Shown here one piece after another: positions 43,230 through 52,916 of a stretch of 64,000 bases of DNA. The stretch comes from Chaetomium olivaceum (lineage: Eukaryota; Ascomycota; Sordariomycetes; Sordariales; Chaetomiaceae): assembly GCA_039881045.1 (NCBI GenBank), contig JAYWVB010000006.1, positions 558,001 through 622,000 on the forward strand, written 5' to 3'. Position 1 is the stretch's first letter. Every line of letters starts with the position of its first letter. Below the pieces are notes generated by a model that worked only from the letters and a program-made list of their open reading frames with translations, was not told the origin of the DNA and ran no database searches. Both the position numbers and the translations under genes were made by a program.

Positions 43230-44693
43230 CAGATGCCTTCCATCCGGCGCACTCCTCTCGATGAGTTCAACCAAAAGCATGCGCTACTCTCTCTCGCCTG
43301 TCCGACCCTGTTCCCTCGGGGAGTTGCGGATTTTGTCGAGCCCAGACAGCGCAAGATCTCCTACCAGGAATACATCCAGCATGCCATGAGGTGGGAGGAT
43401 GGCCGATTTGCCAAACACCACAGCTTCCGATTTATCGCGCTAAACACTCTGATGAGGCAGCAGGCGAGGGGTCACAGTCGATTCTACGTCAGCAAGAACC
43501 ACCGCACACCTCTTACAAGGGAGGCCCTACAGGAGGCACTTGCCGATCCGGACACGCCAGAAGCCCAGGCTATCCTCAACCGGATCTCTCGCTTTGCTGG
43601 TGTCATCAAAGGCACACGCCCCTTTTGGTACCGCCGACGTCGCGAGTGCGAGTCTTTTGCGCACTGTCTTGGTGTCCCCTCTGCTTTCATCACACTGAGC
43701 CCAGCCGATCTGCACTGGCAGAGCCTCTACCGGCACATGCCCGAATACGAGGAGTGGAAGGCGCTTGATGAGCCGAGACGCATGGCCAAGTCCCGCCGGC
43801 TGTTGCGGGAGAACCCGCATATCGCGGCCTGGCACTTCCACTCGCGGAGCTCGCTTTTCAGGAAGATTGTGCTGAAGAAAAAGTTCAACGTGGCCGACTT
43901 TTGGTATCGGTACGAGTGGCAAGGCCGCGGCAGTAGCCATTCCCATGGGCTCTACTGGTTCAATGGGAGCCCCTCTCCCGATATGGCAACCCCCGAGTCG
44001 AGAGAGCATTTCACGAGGATCTGGGGATACCACGTGACAGCAGTAAACCCGCAGCAAGATCAGGGTGCTGATGAGGGCAACCCTTTGTCTGTTGACCCTC
44101 TGGAGACGGACGTTACTTGGGAGTGGTTAAACAGAATCGTCAACCGCTGCCAACGACACCACTGCTCGTCGACCTACTGCCTGCGGGTGACGAAGAAGGA
44201 TGCCCAGCGAGCCAGAGAGGCCGAAGCAAGAACCGAGGCTGGAGAGACAGCCGGAGAGGAACCGCCGCCACCAGAGCCCACGTGTCGGTTTCTCTTCCCC
44301 CGGCCTATACGAGAGGCTGCCGCGGTCATCAAGAGGCCCGGAAAGAGCTGGTGGTCGTTCGAGGCAGAGCGCAACGACACCCACCTAAACCAGTACAATC
44401 CACTGGTGTCTCTTTGCTGGCTGGCCAATGCAGACTGCTCGCCCTGCACGAGTGTGGAGGCTGTTATCAACTATGCTGCGAAGTATTGCAGCAAGTCCGA
44501 GACCCAGACCAGCACATACGCGCAGATTGCCCAGAGTATCCTTCCCCACATATCAGACAACAACCCGATGATTTCTTTTGTGTCAAAGATGATGAATAAA
44601 CTAATCGGAGAGAGGGACTACTCTGCGCAGGAGATCTGTCATATCCTCCTGGGACTCCCTCTGCAAGAGGACAGCCGAGTGGTGCAGCGTTGA
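43230..44693 (+). CDS. Helitron Rep (HUH endonuclease) domain
   Basis: Helitron_like_N region. It begins MPSIRRTPLDEFNQKHALLS and includes CPTLFPRGVADF, FWYRRRRECESF and the DNA-nicking HUH-type motif SHSHGLYWF near 43940. The two candidate catalytic tyrosines lie in INYAAKYCSK (codons 44472 and 44484), the Y-x3-Y spacing expected of Y2 Rep enzymes. These would nick and rejoin single strands during rolling-circle transposition. The upstream link is consistent with a 56-nt intron (GTCAAT donor, CTGCAG acceptor, 43174-43229). The frame ends in TGA at 44691-44693, where the protein clearly should continue in the next frame (VDCRPRERHARAIDI), indicating an indel. Confidence 0.88.
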   Translation, partial: QMPSIRRTPLDEFNQKHALLSLACPTLFPRGVADFVEPRQRKISYQEYIQHAMRWEDGRFAKHHSFRFIALNTLMRQQARGHSRFYVSKNHRTPLTREALQEALADPDTPEAQAILNRISRFAGVIKGTRPFWYRRRRECESFAHCLGVPSAFITLSPADLHWQSLYRHMPEYEEWKALDEPRRMAKSRRLLRENPHIAAWHFHSRSSLFRKIVLKKKFNVADFWYRYEWQGRGSSHSHGLYWFNGSPSPDMATPESREHFTRIWGYHVTAVNPQQDQGADEGNPLSVDPLETDVTWEWLNRIVNRCQRHHCSSTYCLRVTKKDAQRAREAEARTEAGETAGEEPPPPEPTCRFLFPRPIREAAAVIKRPGKSWWSFEAERNDTHLNQYNPLVSLCWLANADCSPCTSVEAVINYAAKYCSKSETQTSTYAQIAQSILPHISDNNPMISFVSKMMNKLIGERDYSAQEICHILLGLPLQEDSRVVQR

Positions 44694-45402
44694 CTGTAGG
44701 CCCCGCGAGAGACACGCTCGTGCAATTGACATCACGGCGGATGGCGATATTGAAGAGTCTCGGACAGTCTACGAGAAGTATCTCCGACGGCCCGATCAGA
44801 TGGAGGATGTCTCCTACTTTGAGTTTCTGCAAGATTGGAATTTCAAGGCACGGAATGCGGACAAATGGGCGATTTGGCGGCCTCCTGCGATGCCTAGGGT
44901 GTTGTATTATTACCCCCGGTACAAGCCGGTCCGCTCCCATCGGCAGTACTCCGACTTCTGCCGTGTCAAGCTGCTGCTCAGCCATCCCCACCGCCAGACG
45001 GAAGATCTGTCCCAGGTTGATGGTCGAAAGTTCGACAACTATTCATCTGCCTATCGCTACTGCCTCGAGCATCATGACCACCCGGACGACCACTATGGCA
45101 CTGTTGACGAGCCTGATCCGTCTCCGGATGAGGAGGAGTTTGAGCCAGGGGGGGACGCCGGGGAGATTACCCTCGAGGACTGGCAGGAGATGGCGCGGTT
45201 AGTCCCCGACATTGAGCTTCCCGATGAACGGGCCGACTTGCTTGGCCGCCGAGACCTGGATGTCAACTACGACTGGGCGCGACACGTCGGCCGCTATTAT
45301 CACGAGGAGTTCTTACTGGGAGCTACTAGGCGCAGCTTCGCGGAGAGACTCCAGGCAATTACGACGTGGAAGATATGCCTCTCGCAGCCCGTGATACGCT
45401 GA
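44692..45402 (+). pseudogene. Helitron Rep-helicase linker segment (out of frame)
   Basis: The frame opens at VDCRPRERHARAIDITADGD, directly overlapping the Rep stop codon, and continues VYEKYLRRPDQMEDVSYFEF, RVLYYYPRYKP, CRVKLLLSHPHR, and LEDWQEMARLVPDIELPDER to about 45357. This is the conserved segment between Rep and helicase in Helitrons. It is one base out of frame with both neighbours. No intron boundaries fit, so both junctions (about 44690 and 45360) look like one-base indels. Confidence 0.8.
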
Positions 45403-46883
45403 ACACACAGCAGCGTCAGGTATACGACACAATCATGCGCCACTTCAAGACGAAGAACGAGAACCGTCGGCCTCCGCCCCTCCGGCTGCAGATCGATGGA
45501 GGAGGTGGGACTGGCAAGTCGTATATGGTGAAGGTGATATCTTCTCACCTTCAGGCCAAGGCGGCTTCCTATGGCCGGCCCTCCCCCATCGTCAGAGCAG
45601 CTCCGACGGGCGTGGCGAGCAACCAGATCGGGGGACAGACTTTGCATTCCCTGCTGCGGCTCCCCGTCGACGGCAATTACCGCTCGCTCTCCGAGACCCC
45701 GACGACCCTCAACGCCTTGCAGCGGCGGTTTAGGGGCATCCACTACCTCGTGATTGACGAGAAGAGCATGCTCGGCCTCAAGACCCTCGCGTGGATCGAC
45801 CAGCGCCTACGAGAGGTGTTCCCGGAGAATCGCGACGAGTTCTTCGGCGGCCTCAGCGTCATCCTGATCGGGGACTTCTTCCAGCTTCCCCCTGTCCTGA
45901 ACAAGCCGCTGTACTCAACGCGCGACGACCTGAAGGATATCGAGATGGTCGGGCGCAACGCGTACCTCTCGTTCGACAAGTCCGTGTTCCTGACCACAAT
46001 ACAGCGGCAGCAGGGCGAAGACCAGGCTCCTTTCCGGCGGGCCTTGGAAGAACTGCGAATGGCTGATGTGTCGGTACCCTCCTGGGAGCTCCTTTCTTCG
46101 AGGTGTTCTGTCAAGCTCTCTCCCGAGGAGGTTGACAGCTTTGCTGATGCGCTTCGCATCTATCCCACCAAGACCCAGGTCGTCGAGTACAACCACCAAC
46201 ACATGCTTGGCCTGGACAGCCCCGCCATTCAGGTCGAGGCAAAGCACGAGGGTGTTGGTGCGGAGAAGGTTGAGTCCTCAAATGCCGGAAACTTGGCCAA
46301 GCGCTTGCCCTTGTGTGTTGGTTGCAGGGTGATGCTGACGCGGAATTTGTGGGCCGACGTCGGGCTCGTCAACGGCGCACAGGGGACAGTCTACGACATA
46401 TCCTGGAAAGAAGGTGCCGACGTGCTGCGAGACCCGCCCGAGGTCATCATGGTGGCCTTCAATGACTACGACGGTCCGGCCTTCACAATGCCGAACGGGG
46501 AGCCGCTCCGTAGTGGAGAGAAGCTGGCTGTTCCCATCCTCCGAGTGCGGCAGGACTTCATGGTCGGCGCCAACTCATGTTTGAGAGAGCAGTTCCCGCT
46601 GTGGGTCAGCTATGCGATCACCGTCCACAAGTCACAGGGCATCACCCTGGACAAGGTCGTCTGCGATATCTCTGCGCCAGAGTTTGCTTCTGGCCTCTCC
46701 TACGTGGCCGTCTCGCGGGTGAAGACACTCGGCGGGCTGATGTTTGAGCGGCCCTTCGACCGCAGCAGGATCTACCGCGAGACACCATCACGAGCTATGG
46801 GGTTGAAGTTGTCCGATCACGCTACCAGGCAACTGCAGGCGTTAGATGCTGTGGCGGGGGAGGTTCCCTCGGAGTCTAATTGA
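45363..46883 (+). CDS. Helitron PIF1-like DNA helicase domain
   Basis: Superfamily 1B helicase that unwinds donor DNA during rolling-circle transposition. An uninterrupted frame begins around YDVEDMPLAARDTLN. The Walker A motif GGGGTGKSYMV lies near 45510 and the Walker B region reads LVIDEKSML (a Lys where Ile or Ala is usual). The remaining motifs are GDFFQLPPV, a DUF-like central insertion, RVMLTRNLWADVGLVNGAQG, HKSQGITLDKV and YVAVSRVKTLGGL. All core motifs are intact, so only the frame joins upstream are defective. It stops at 46883. Confidence 0.92.
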   Translation, partial: DVEDMPLAARDTLNTQQRQVYDTIMRHFKTKNENRRPPPLRLQIDGGGGTGKSYMVKVISSHLQAKAASYGRPSPIVRAAPTGVASNQIGGQTLHSLLRLPVDGNYRSLSETPTTLNALQRRFRGIHYLVIDEKSMLGLKTLAWIDQRLREVFPENRDEFFGGLSVILIGDFFQLPPVLNKPLYSTRDDLKDIEMVGRNAYLSFDKSVFLTTIQRQQGEDQAPFRRALEELRMADVSVPSWELLSSRCSVKLSPEEVDSFADALRIYPTKTQVVEYNHQHMLGLDSPAIQVEAKHEGVGAEKVESSNAGNLAKRLPLCVGCRVMLTRNLWADVGLVNGAQGTVYDISWKEGADVLRDPPEVIMVAFNDYDGPAFTMPNGEPLRSGEKLAVPILRVRQDFMVGANSCLREQFPLWVSYAITVHKSQGITLDKVVCDISAPEFASGLSYVAVSRVKTLGGLMFERPFDRSRIYRETPSRAMGLKLSDHATRQLQALDAVAGEVPSESN

Positions 46884-47559
46884 TTTGTAAGTAGCGAGGA
46901 CGTGAGTGTAGAGACGTAACGTGAGCGGCAGAATAGAAACGATTAGTAGCCATAGTAGTAGCTATAGTTAAGCGTAAGAAGACCGCTCAAGTAGATGGAG
47001 TTGTTGGCCGACGGACAGATATTGGCGCTTCGTCTCTCCCGTATTCAACCCTGACCCGGATTGTCCTCCGGAGAGGGACAGGAAAATTGCCAGGAGCGGG
47101 AGAGAGGAAGGAAGCGCCCCGTAGCGTAGCGAAGGGCCGCGCGACTGACGAACGAAGCGACGCCAGCAATTTTACTTAGGTAGCTAGGTATTTATCATTC
47201 CCCCCAACTGCGTTCAATTTCCAAGATCATATAAGTGAAACCTATGGTGCTATGTATGTTGAGACTAGGTTCAATGTTTGGGGTTTGTGAAGAGTTCAAC
47301 CCGCTGAATCTACTACATGATGTGCATTCTTACCTGCTGGGGACTCACTACAATAATGAGATCGAGTTGAATATTTGTGATAGGTGGGTTGAATGAAGTA
47401 CTGCCCAGCATATACTAGTACCAAGAGTACACAGACAAGTTGCAGGCATTGTTCCACGAAGGCGAGCATGCTTGACATTTTCTCTCCCAAACGTTTTCAG
47501 TCCTCTATTCCCAAAAGGTGCCTAGGCAACCCTTGACACCTAGGTACCTGACTGTCTAC
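46884..47559. other. 3' region of the Helitron and flank
   Basis: Holds the right copy of the 13-bp inverted repeat (47060-47072), GC-rich palindromic sequence around 47108-47165, and from about 47175 ordinary AT-richer intergenic DNA up to the convergent hydrolase gene. No coding region. Confidence 0.55.
47060..47072 (-). repeat. Right copy of the 13-bp inverted repeat
   Basis: ATTGTCCTCCGGA on the plus strand, the exact complement of 41151-41163. It lies about 180 nt after the helicase stop. Confidence 0.6.
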
Positions 47560-48582
47560 CTATGAAGAGTCCCTCGCCAGCTTCGCAACCTCCAAAACGG
47601 CATCCACAAAAGCCTGCGGCTTCTCCTGCGGCAGATTGTGGCCCGCACCCTCAACCTGATGATGCACCCTCGGGCCCGTGAAATACTTTGCGCTCGACGT
47701 CCCATCCGTAGCCGGGAAATTCCCATCTGCCAACCCATCCAGCGTCACCGCCGGGACCGTAATCGGCGGCAGCTTCCTCAGCTTCTTCTCCGCCCCCGCA
47801 TAATCCGGATCCCCCGGCGCATAAAACAGCCGATGCCGATATACATGCGTGACAACAGAGACATAATCCGGGTTCTCAAACGTCTCCGCCGCCCGATCCA
47901 AATCCTCCTCGGTGAACCTCCACTCCGGCGAATTCCGCTCCCACACCAACCGCGCAATCTCCTTCGGCTTCTCCGCCAACGCCGCCTCCCCCCTCGGCGT
48001 CAGAAAATAATAAAAATACCAAAACCCTGCCTCAATCTTCACATCCAGCGGCACCCACGCCCTATCCAAATCCTGCACCAAATACCCATTCACCGACACC
48101 AACCCCTCACACCTTTCGGGGTACAACGCACAAACCACATTCGCCGCCCGTCCACCCCAGTCATACCCCGCCAGAATCGCCTTCCCAATCCCCAACCCAT
48201 CCATCAGCTCCACCACATCCTCCCCGAGCGCAGCTTGCTCGCCCGAACGGGGGGTGTCGGGCCGGAGGAAGGTGGTCGGGCCTTGCCCGCGCAGGTAGGG
48301 TGTGATGACGCGGTAGCCGGCGGCGGCGAGCGGGGGCGCCACGGCCGCGTAGCTGTCGATAGAGTAAGGCCAGCCGTGGAGGAGGAGGATGGGCGGGCCC
48401 GTGGGGGGGCCGGTTTCGTGGTAGGTGATGCGGAGGCGGGTGGTGTTGAGGTGTTTGAGGGGGGTCAGGGGCGGTGCGGGGGTGGGGAGGGTCGTTGCGT
48501 TGGTGGTGGGGATGGGGATGGTGGCGGCTAGGGCGGTTGTTGCTGCTGATGAGAACAGAGTGAGTAGGGTGGGGATACGCAT
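47560..48582 (-). CDS. Secreted alpha/beta hydrolase, epoxide-hydrolase-like
   Basis: Intronless, 340 aa from the ATG at 48582. Residues 1-19 form a signal peptide (MRIPTLLTLF...ALA), followed by a Thr/Pro-rich linker. The hydrolase fold carries the oxyanion motif HGWP (69-72) and the nucleophile elbow GYDWGG with Asp141. An Asp nucleophile with adjacent Trp is typical of epoxide hydrolases and haloalkane dehalogenases, and HGWP favours epoxide hydrolase. The likely catalytic His is H315 in GAGHNLPQEKP. The cap region contains a Tyr/Trp-rich stretch (GFWYFYYFLTPRG). It probably hydrolyses small epoxides or esters outside the cell or in the secretory pathway. The substrate is unknown. Confidence 0.87.
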   Translation of the reverse strand: MRIPTLLTLFSSAATTALAATIPIPTTNATTLPTPAPPLTPLKHLNTTRLRITYHETGPPTGPPILLLHGWPYSIDSYAAVAPPLAAAGYRVITPYLRGQGPTTFLRPDTPRSGEQAALGEDVVELMDGLGIGKAILAGYDWGGRAANVVCALYPERCEGLVSVNGYLVQDLDRAWVPLDVKIEAGFWYFYYFLTPRGEAALAEKPKEIARLVWERNSPEWRFTEEDLDRAAETFENPDYVSVVTHVYRHRLFYAPGDPDYAGAEKKLRKLPPITVPAVTLDGLADGNFPATDGTSSAKYFTGPRVHHQVEGAGHNLPQEKPQAFVDAVLEVAKLARDSS

Positions 48583-48625
48583 GGTGTTGTTGTTGTTGTT
48601 GTTGTTGTTATTGTTGTTGTTTTCG
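48583..48625. repeat. (GTT)n microsatellite in the hydrolase 5' leader
   Basis: About thirteen GTT triplets, with one GTTATT interruption, lie immediately upstream of the hydrolase start codon (CAA repeats on its coding strand). Confidence 0.85.
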
Positions 48626-49389
48626 GCCTGGTGGGCAAGCCCGGGAAAGGTCTGGTGTGGTGAGGTGAGTGAGTGGGCTTCAAGACTTGGGAAAGTTTTG
48701 GTTCAAGATAAGTATATATACTATTTCTCTCCTGGTCGGACACCGGCATGGTTATTGTGACTTCTCATCGCCGGTGGACAACGGGGATAATGAGGCTGAG
48801 TGGTGCCTGGTAATAAGCGAGTCGACATGCAAGCCCGTTACTCAGCGAGAGAAGCTGTCTCATTTGGCCAACCAGTTGGATTCGAGTTCATCGTCCAAAA
48901 CAGGCAAGTGTAGTATTTGGCCATACAGTTTGTCAACAACGAACGTGTGACGCTCCCGTGGCAGTGCACAAGTGCTGACGGACTTTCAGGGGTTTGCGCA
49001 GGTTCTCAAGTCACCACGCCAGCATTTTGTGGTCCTTTTATAAGGGCGGTTTGGAATCATCCACACCATTTTGGGATCACCGAGTCATTTTGAAGAAATG
49101 GATTGGCTCAAAAACAGGTTTAACACCACGCACCTTACCCGGCCTCACCCGCGAGAACCTCCAAGCGTACGCAAACAACAGCTCGGCCGACCTCGTGCGG
49201 TAAGGTTTGATCAGGACCCCAACCCTCTCCCGGGCACCCGTGACCAAACGATCTGCTCGACGTTGTTCCTGCGGTCGGAGATCGTTTTGAACCAGCGGGG
49301 AAGTCTTGGTCGTCTTGGTTCCCGTGCCACTGCTTGATGCCGTCCCCCGAGACCGCCCACTACCTAGGCAGAGATCTCCAGACTACTTT
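48626..49389. other. Intergenic region
   Basis: Promoter side of the hydrolase gene and spacer before the relic. No gene or repeat recognised. Confidence 0.45.
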
Positions 49390-50160
49390 CTCTTCTCAAG
49401 GAAAAGCCAGCCGCTACTACTTGCCACCACATCGATGCTCTGGCCCGTACTGTAATCCCACTCCAGGCCCGTATTATCCTCATCCAGAGTGAGCGGAGAA
49501 CCGCTCCCAGACAGCCAGCCTGAAGATTATTTTATACAAGCACAAGGTGAATCGACAATGACCGGCGGCTACCTCTCATTTCCTTTGCCCCGGTAATATC
49601 ATAGAATTTCTCCTACATCGAGACGAGAAGAAGGCCCATATCTTGAGCAAGTACGGGCGCAGACGAAGTTAGCGGGCTGAACGCAAATATAGACGAAGTG
49701 GCATACGGGGGATACTGTGCGTGTGCTATCACGATAAGGCAGGGGGACGTACAGGAGGTAATGCTACCGGTAAAATCTGTGTAGGCGTATTTTTCCATCG
49801 CAGCGTTTTTCATCCAGTTGAACTACCCGCACCCTTGTAGTGCTACTTTGACGAAGTTCAAGAAGATGGGCTCGACCGTTTCCACGGGTTCCCGGTCCGC
49901 GGTCGACCTGCCGCCCATGGCACTCTCAATCAGTCTTCGATATTGGTGCCGGCGGGCGCCGAGAATTGCCTCGAGCTAGGGCTTGACGTTAAGGCGCCGT
50001 TTGGCATCGAGGTTGAGGTCCATACCGTTCATGACGAGGGGGCGCACGTTGGAAGAACTCTCCTCTTGATTGGCCTTGTTGGCGGCCGCCCTCTAGATGC
50101 TACCATTGAGGTGCATGTAGACGATAAGAGGGTGCAATGTGGTCACTTATTGCCAGGGAG
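49390..50160 (-). pseudogene. Decayed gene relic, copy B (same ancestor as 20040-20800)
   Basis: Minus-strand fragments include NVRPLVMNGMDLNLDAKRRL, LIESAMGGRS, VETVEPIFLNFVKVALQG, MKNAAMEKYAYTDFTG and, near 49460, LEWDYSTGQSIDV. They are interrupted by stops (TAG after NVKP and after QGCG) and frame changes. The order and several motifs match the relic at 20040-20800. Copy B keeps longer readable stretches. The family is not recognised, and no intact protein is expected. Confidence 0.5.
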
Positions 50161-51289
50161 CAAAAGACGAATGTGACTTGACTCGCGCAAGTTGCTTTCG
50201 CATCGAGCATAGTTCAACCCTTCGTCCCGTTCTGCCATCTACCTCGAAGGGGGGGGGCTCTTGGAGAAGGAGGACCACAACCGGACGGAGCAACAGGTCC
50301 AAGAACTCCAGGAGGTGGGAGCTAGAGGAGAAGGAGGACCACTCCCAACGGGGCAACAGGATCGTCACAACATCGCTAACCTGTCCCGGGGAAGCTCTTC
50401 CCGGGCATCGCAATGCCAAGCCGGCCGCGCTCTCGTTCACGCGCAGATGAGGTCACCCCAAGTTCCACGCCTAACCCCTTTCTCATCCATCTGTCACACG
50501 CACACGCTCGCTGGCTCTCCTTTCACGAAACCCCCTCGCCCCGCTTAGTGGTGGCATGTTGTTGGCAGAGTAACTAGGCAAAGCGCCCATGTAGTGTCGG
50601 CGTGGGTGCAAGCTACGAGCTCCCGAACTTCTCCTGTCTCTTCCCGGTCTTTGACCACTCTCTTTCTCTTCTGGTGCATATCTGCGGACGGTGATGGCGA
50701 GGGTGACGCTTTCAGCAAGATGTTTGCCGCGGAGGTTTGGGACCCAAGAGCTCCGGCCAGACGTGAGGAGGTTGGGGTTCTTGTGGCGACGGGTCTTCCA
50801 TCCGGCAGTCCTCGTCTTGGTTAGAAGTCTCGGGGGGGTCATCAACACCGTCCTTTCCACCGGCGATGGCGAAAATGACTCGCGGATTTGCATGCCGTCA
50901 TCCGACCGCGAGTCACAACGCACCAGCCACCAAATAGACGACGCCAAGGACCAAGCCGACCGTGCTTGTCGTCTGCACCTCGGTGGGCAAAGTCAAGGCC
51001 ATCTTGAAGAAAAGGCTGGGTGATCTCTTTGATGGGACCGCTGGCGTTTCGAAGTGGGCGCCGCTCGCCGGCTGTTTCTTCGTCTCTTTTTTCTCCCTCC
51101 TCATCTTCCTCCTCCTCCTCAGTGACGGCCTCCCCGTCGGTATGCCGCTGCCTAGCCGTCCGTCGTTCCCGTCGCTATCGTCCATGATTGCATCGCGAAC
51201 TTGGAGCGGCCGGCGCTCGCGCGGCAGGTAATGATAAGGAGAAACGGAATTGGCAAGTGATAGTGATGGTCTGAAGGAGTTCTGGAAAA
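50161..51289. other. Intergenic region, about 1.1 kb
   Basis: Includes a purine-rich, locally repetitive stretch (GGAGAAGGAGGACCAC at about 50261 and 50326). Short frames such as 50962-51231 encode a hydrophobic segment but show no family features. Confidence 0.45.
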
Positions 51290-51975
51290 CGACGTAAGGG
51301 CCTTAGGCCGTCTCCGCGGCGCGTTCGCCCGCGCCCTCGTCGCCACAGGCAAGCACACCGTCATTATCTTTACCCGCGTCGGCAGCAAGAGCGCCCTCCC
51401 GGTAGGTATAACCAGAGTCGAAGTCGACTACGAAGACGAAGCCGCCCTCATCGCCGCCCTCCAAGGCCAGCAATTCCTCGCTATCACCCTTGGCGTGGCC
51501 GCGGCGCCGGACCTGTACGGTAAGATTACCACCGCCGCCGGTAAGGCGGGTATGCCCTACATTATACCGAATGCATACGGTTTCCCGCCCGCGAGCACGC
51601 CGCGCCCGGATAATATATTTACCAAGTTTTCGGTGGACCGCATCGCGGATATTACCGGCAATGGGGTCTCCATGGCGGTGACTATATCGTATGGGTTCTG
51701 GTATAAATGGAGCCTGGTGCTGGGGAACGAGTGGTTTGGTTCCGAGATCCGCGATCGCAAGATCATCTTCTTTGATGATGGGCTACGGACCATTAATGCC
51801 AGTACGTGGGACCAGTGCGGGCGCGCGCTGGCGGCGCTTCTGAGTCTGCCCGAGACGTCGCAGAGTGCACCCTAATCTCAACGGCGATGTGACAGGGGCA
51901 GCTCAGAGACGTTGGAATCTACCTGCAGGTTATAACTTAATACGTCGGCCTACTCTTCTAAACACAATTGAGCTT
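51290..51975 (+). pseudogene. NmrA-like/CipA-type NAD(P)-binding oxidoreductase relic
   Basis: The readable frame runs GRLRGAFARALVATGKHTV, VDYEDEAALIAALQGQQFLA, MPYIIPNAYGFP, IADITGNGVSMAVTISYGFW, FGSEIRDRKIIFFDDGLRTI and WDQCGRALAALLSLPE, then a stop at 51873-51875. This matches the N-terminal two thirds of fungal NAD(P)-binding oxidoreductases of the isoflavone-reductase/CipA group, but the first strand and GxxGxxG loop are missing. Immediately downstream, after a stop and frame change, the family C-terminus appears (NLPAGYNLI then RPTLLNTIEL, near 51920-51972). The central-to-C-terminal region of about 100 residues is gone. The gene is truncated at the front and internally deleted. Confidence 0.7.
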
Positions 51976-52916
51976 AGTTGACCGCTAATTCTCGGTAACC
52001 GCTATGAGCCGGGAGTAGATGTACTCCTACTGATCATGTAATTTCGTCGCCACGGTGCTTTTCCTTGCATAGAACATACAACTGGCGATTATGTTCTCTA
52101 TTACATCCTGACAAAGTAGAACTCGGTATGACTCTGTCTAGATCATATCATTTGATAAAGACTCACAAAATACGGCTTCCTCTAGCTAGTAGGGCAACTG
52201 AGGGATGGAGGAGGCCGACATCCCTACATGTGGTATCATTAAGGGATGTAGTTTGCGACTGCACTCATCGAATGTAGAGGCTCTAGGTTGCCTATGCCGA
52301 TAGGAGAAAATGAGCTAATGGGATTGTGAGGAGCACGTTTCGGTTACCATCTGGATGTTCGGGACGCGAGTTTGTTGTAGATCGATCTTGCAATTAGTTG
52401 GTTACCACCAGGGTTGTCAACACAGGTGGCGCGGGCAGGATTAATCTCGCGATTACCAAGCTGACTCACTAACCGATCTTACCGTATAGATAAATCTGCC
52501 TTCAAGGTTTAAAAACATCATTACTAATATTAGGAGAGTAAAGTTATATAATAGCTCTCATATCCGGGAGTTTTCCGTTGGCGCCCTCTCCCGTAGGAGA
52601 GCCGAGGTCGTCCCGTCTGATCACTGGCTAGGTCCTCCCAGGCTCCCACCCACGCCCAAACCTTAAAATACAAACTTTACCACTTCGAGACGTCATAACC
52701 CTATTACCGAGGGATAAAACCCCTCGCCTGCCTCCTTGTTTCTCCCCTCCTTCACCTCTAACGCCTCTACATCCAGGAGACACAATCTTTCTTCAGATCC
52801 AGCACAGAGCATACCATCAACGACAGACAGTAACGACATTGCCCCAATCAACGCAGCAAGTCTATCGTACAGAAATTCTCTTATCTTTTTACATTACGTC
52901 TAATAGTAGTTCAGGC
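51976..52916. other. AT-richer intergenic region
   Basis: Noticeably more AT-rich than its surroundings from about 52000 to 52560, then the probable promoter and leader of the following ORF. No gene recognised. Confidence 0.45.

Larger units (their letters stand above)
41142..47172 (+). mobile_element. Helitron (rolling-circle transposon)
   Basis: A roughly 6-kb block encoding, in order, an AT-hook N-terminal protein, an HUH/Y2 Rep domain and a PIF1-like helicase, the hallmark of Helitrons. The ends are uncertain. A 13-bp inverted repeat (TCCGGAGGACAAT at 41151-41163; its complement at 47060-47072) lies outside the coding region on both sides, and GC-rich short palindromic sequence (GCGCCCCGTAGCGTAGCG) near 47110 resembles a 3' subterminal hairpin. 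I could not identify the TC and CTRR termini with certainty. The coding capacity is broken by at least two frame changes. Confidence 0.85.
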
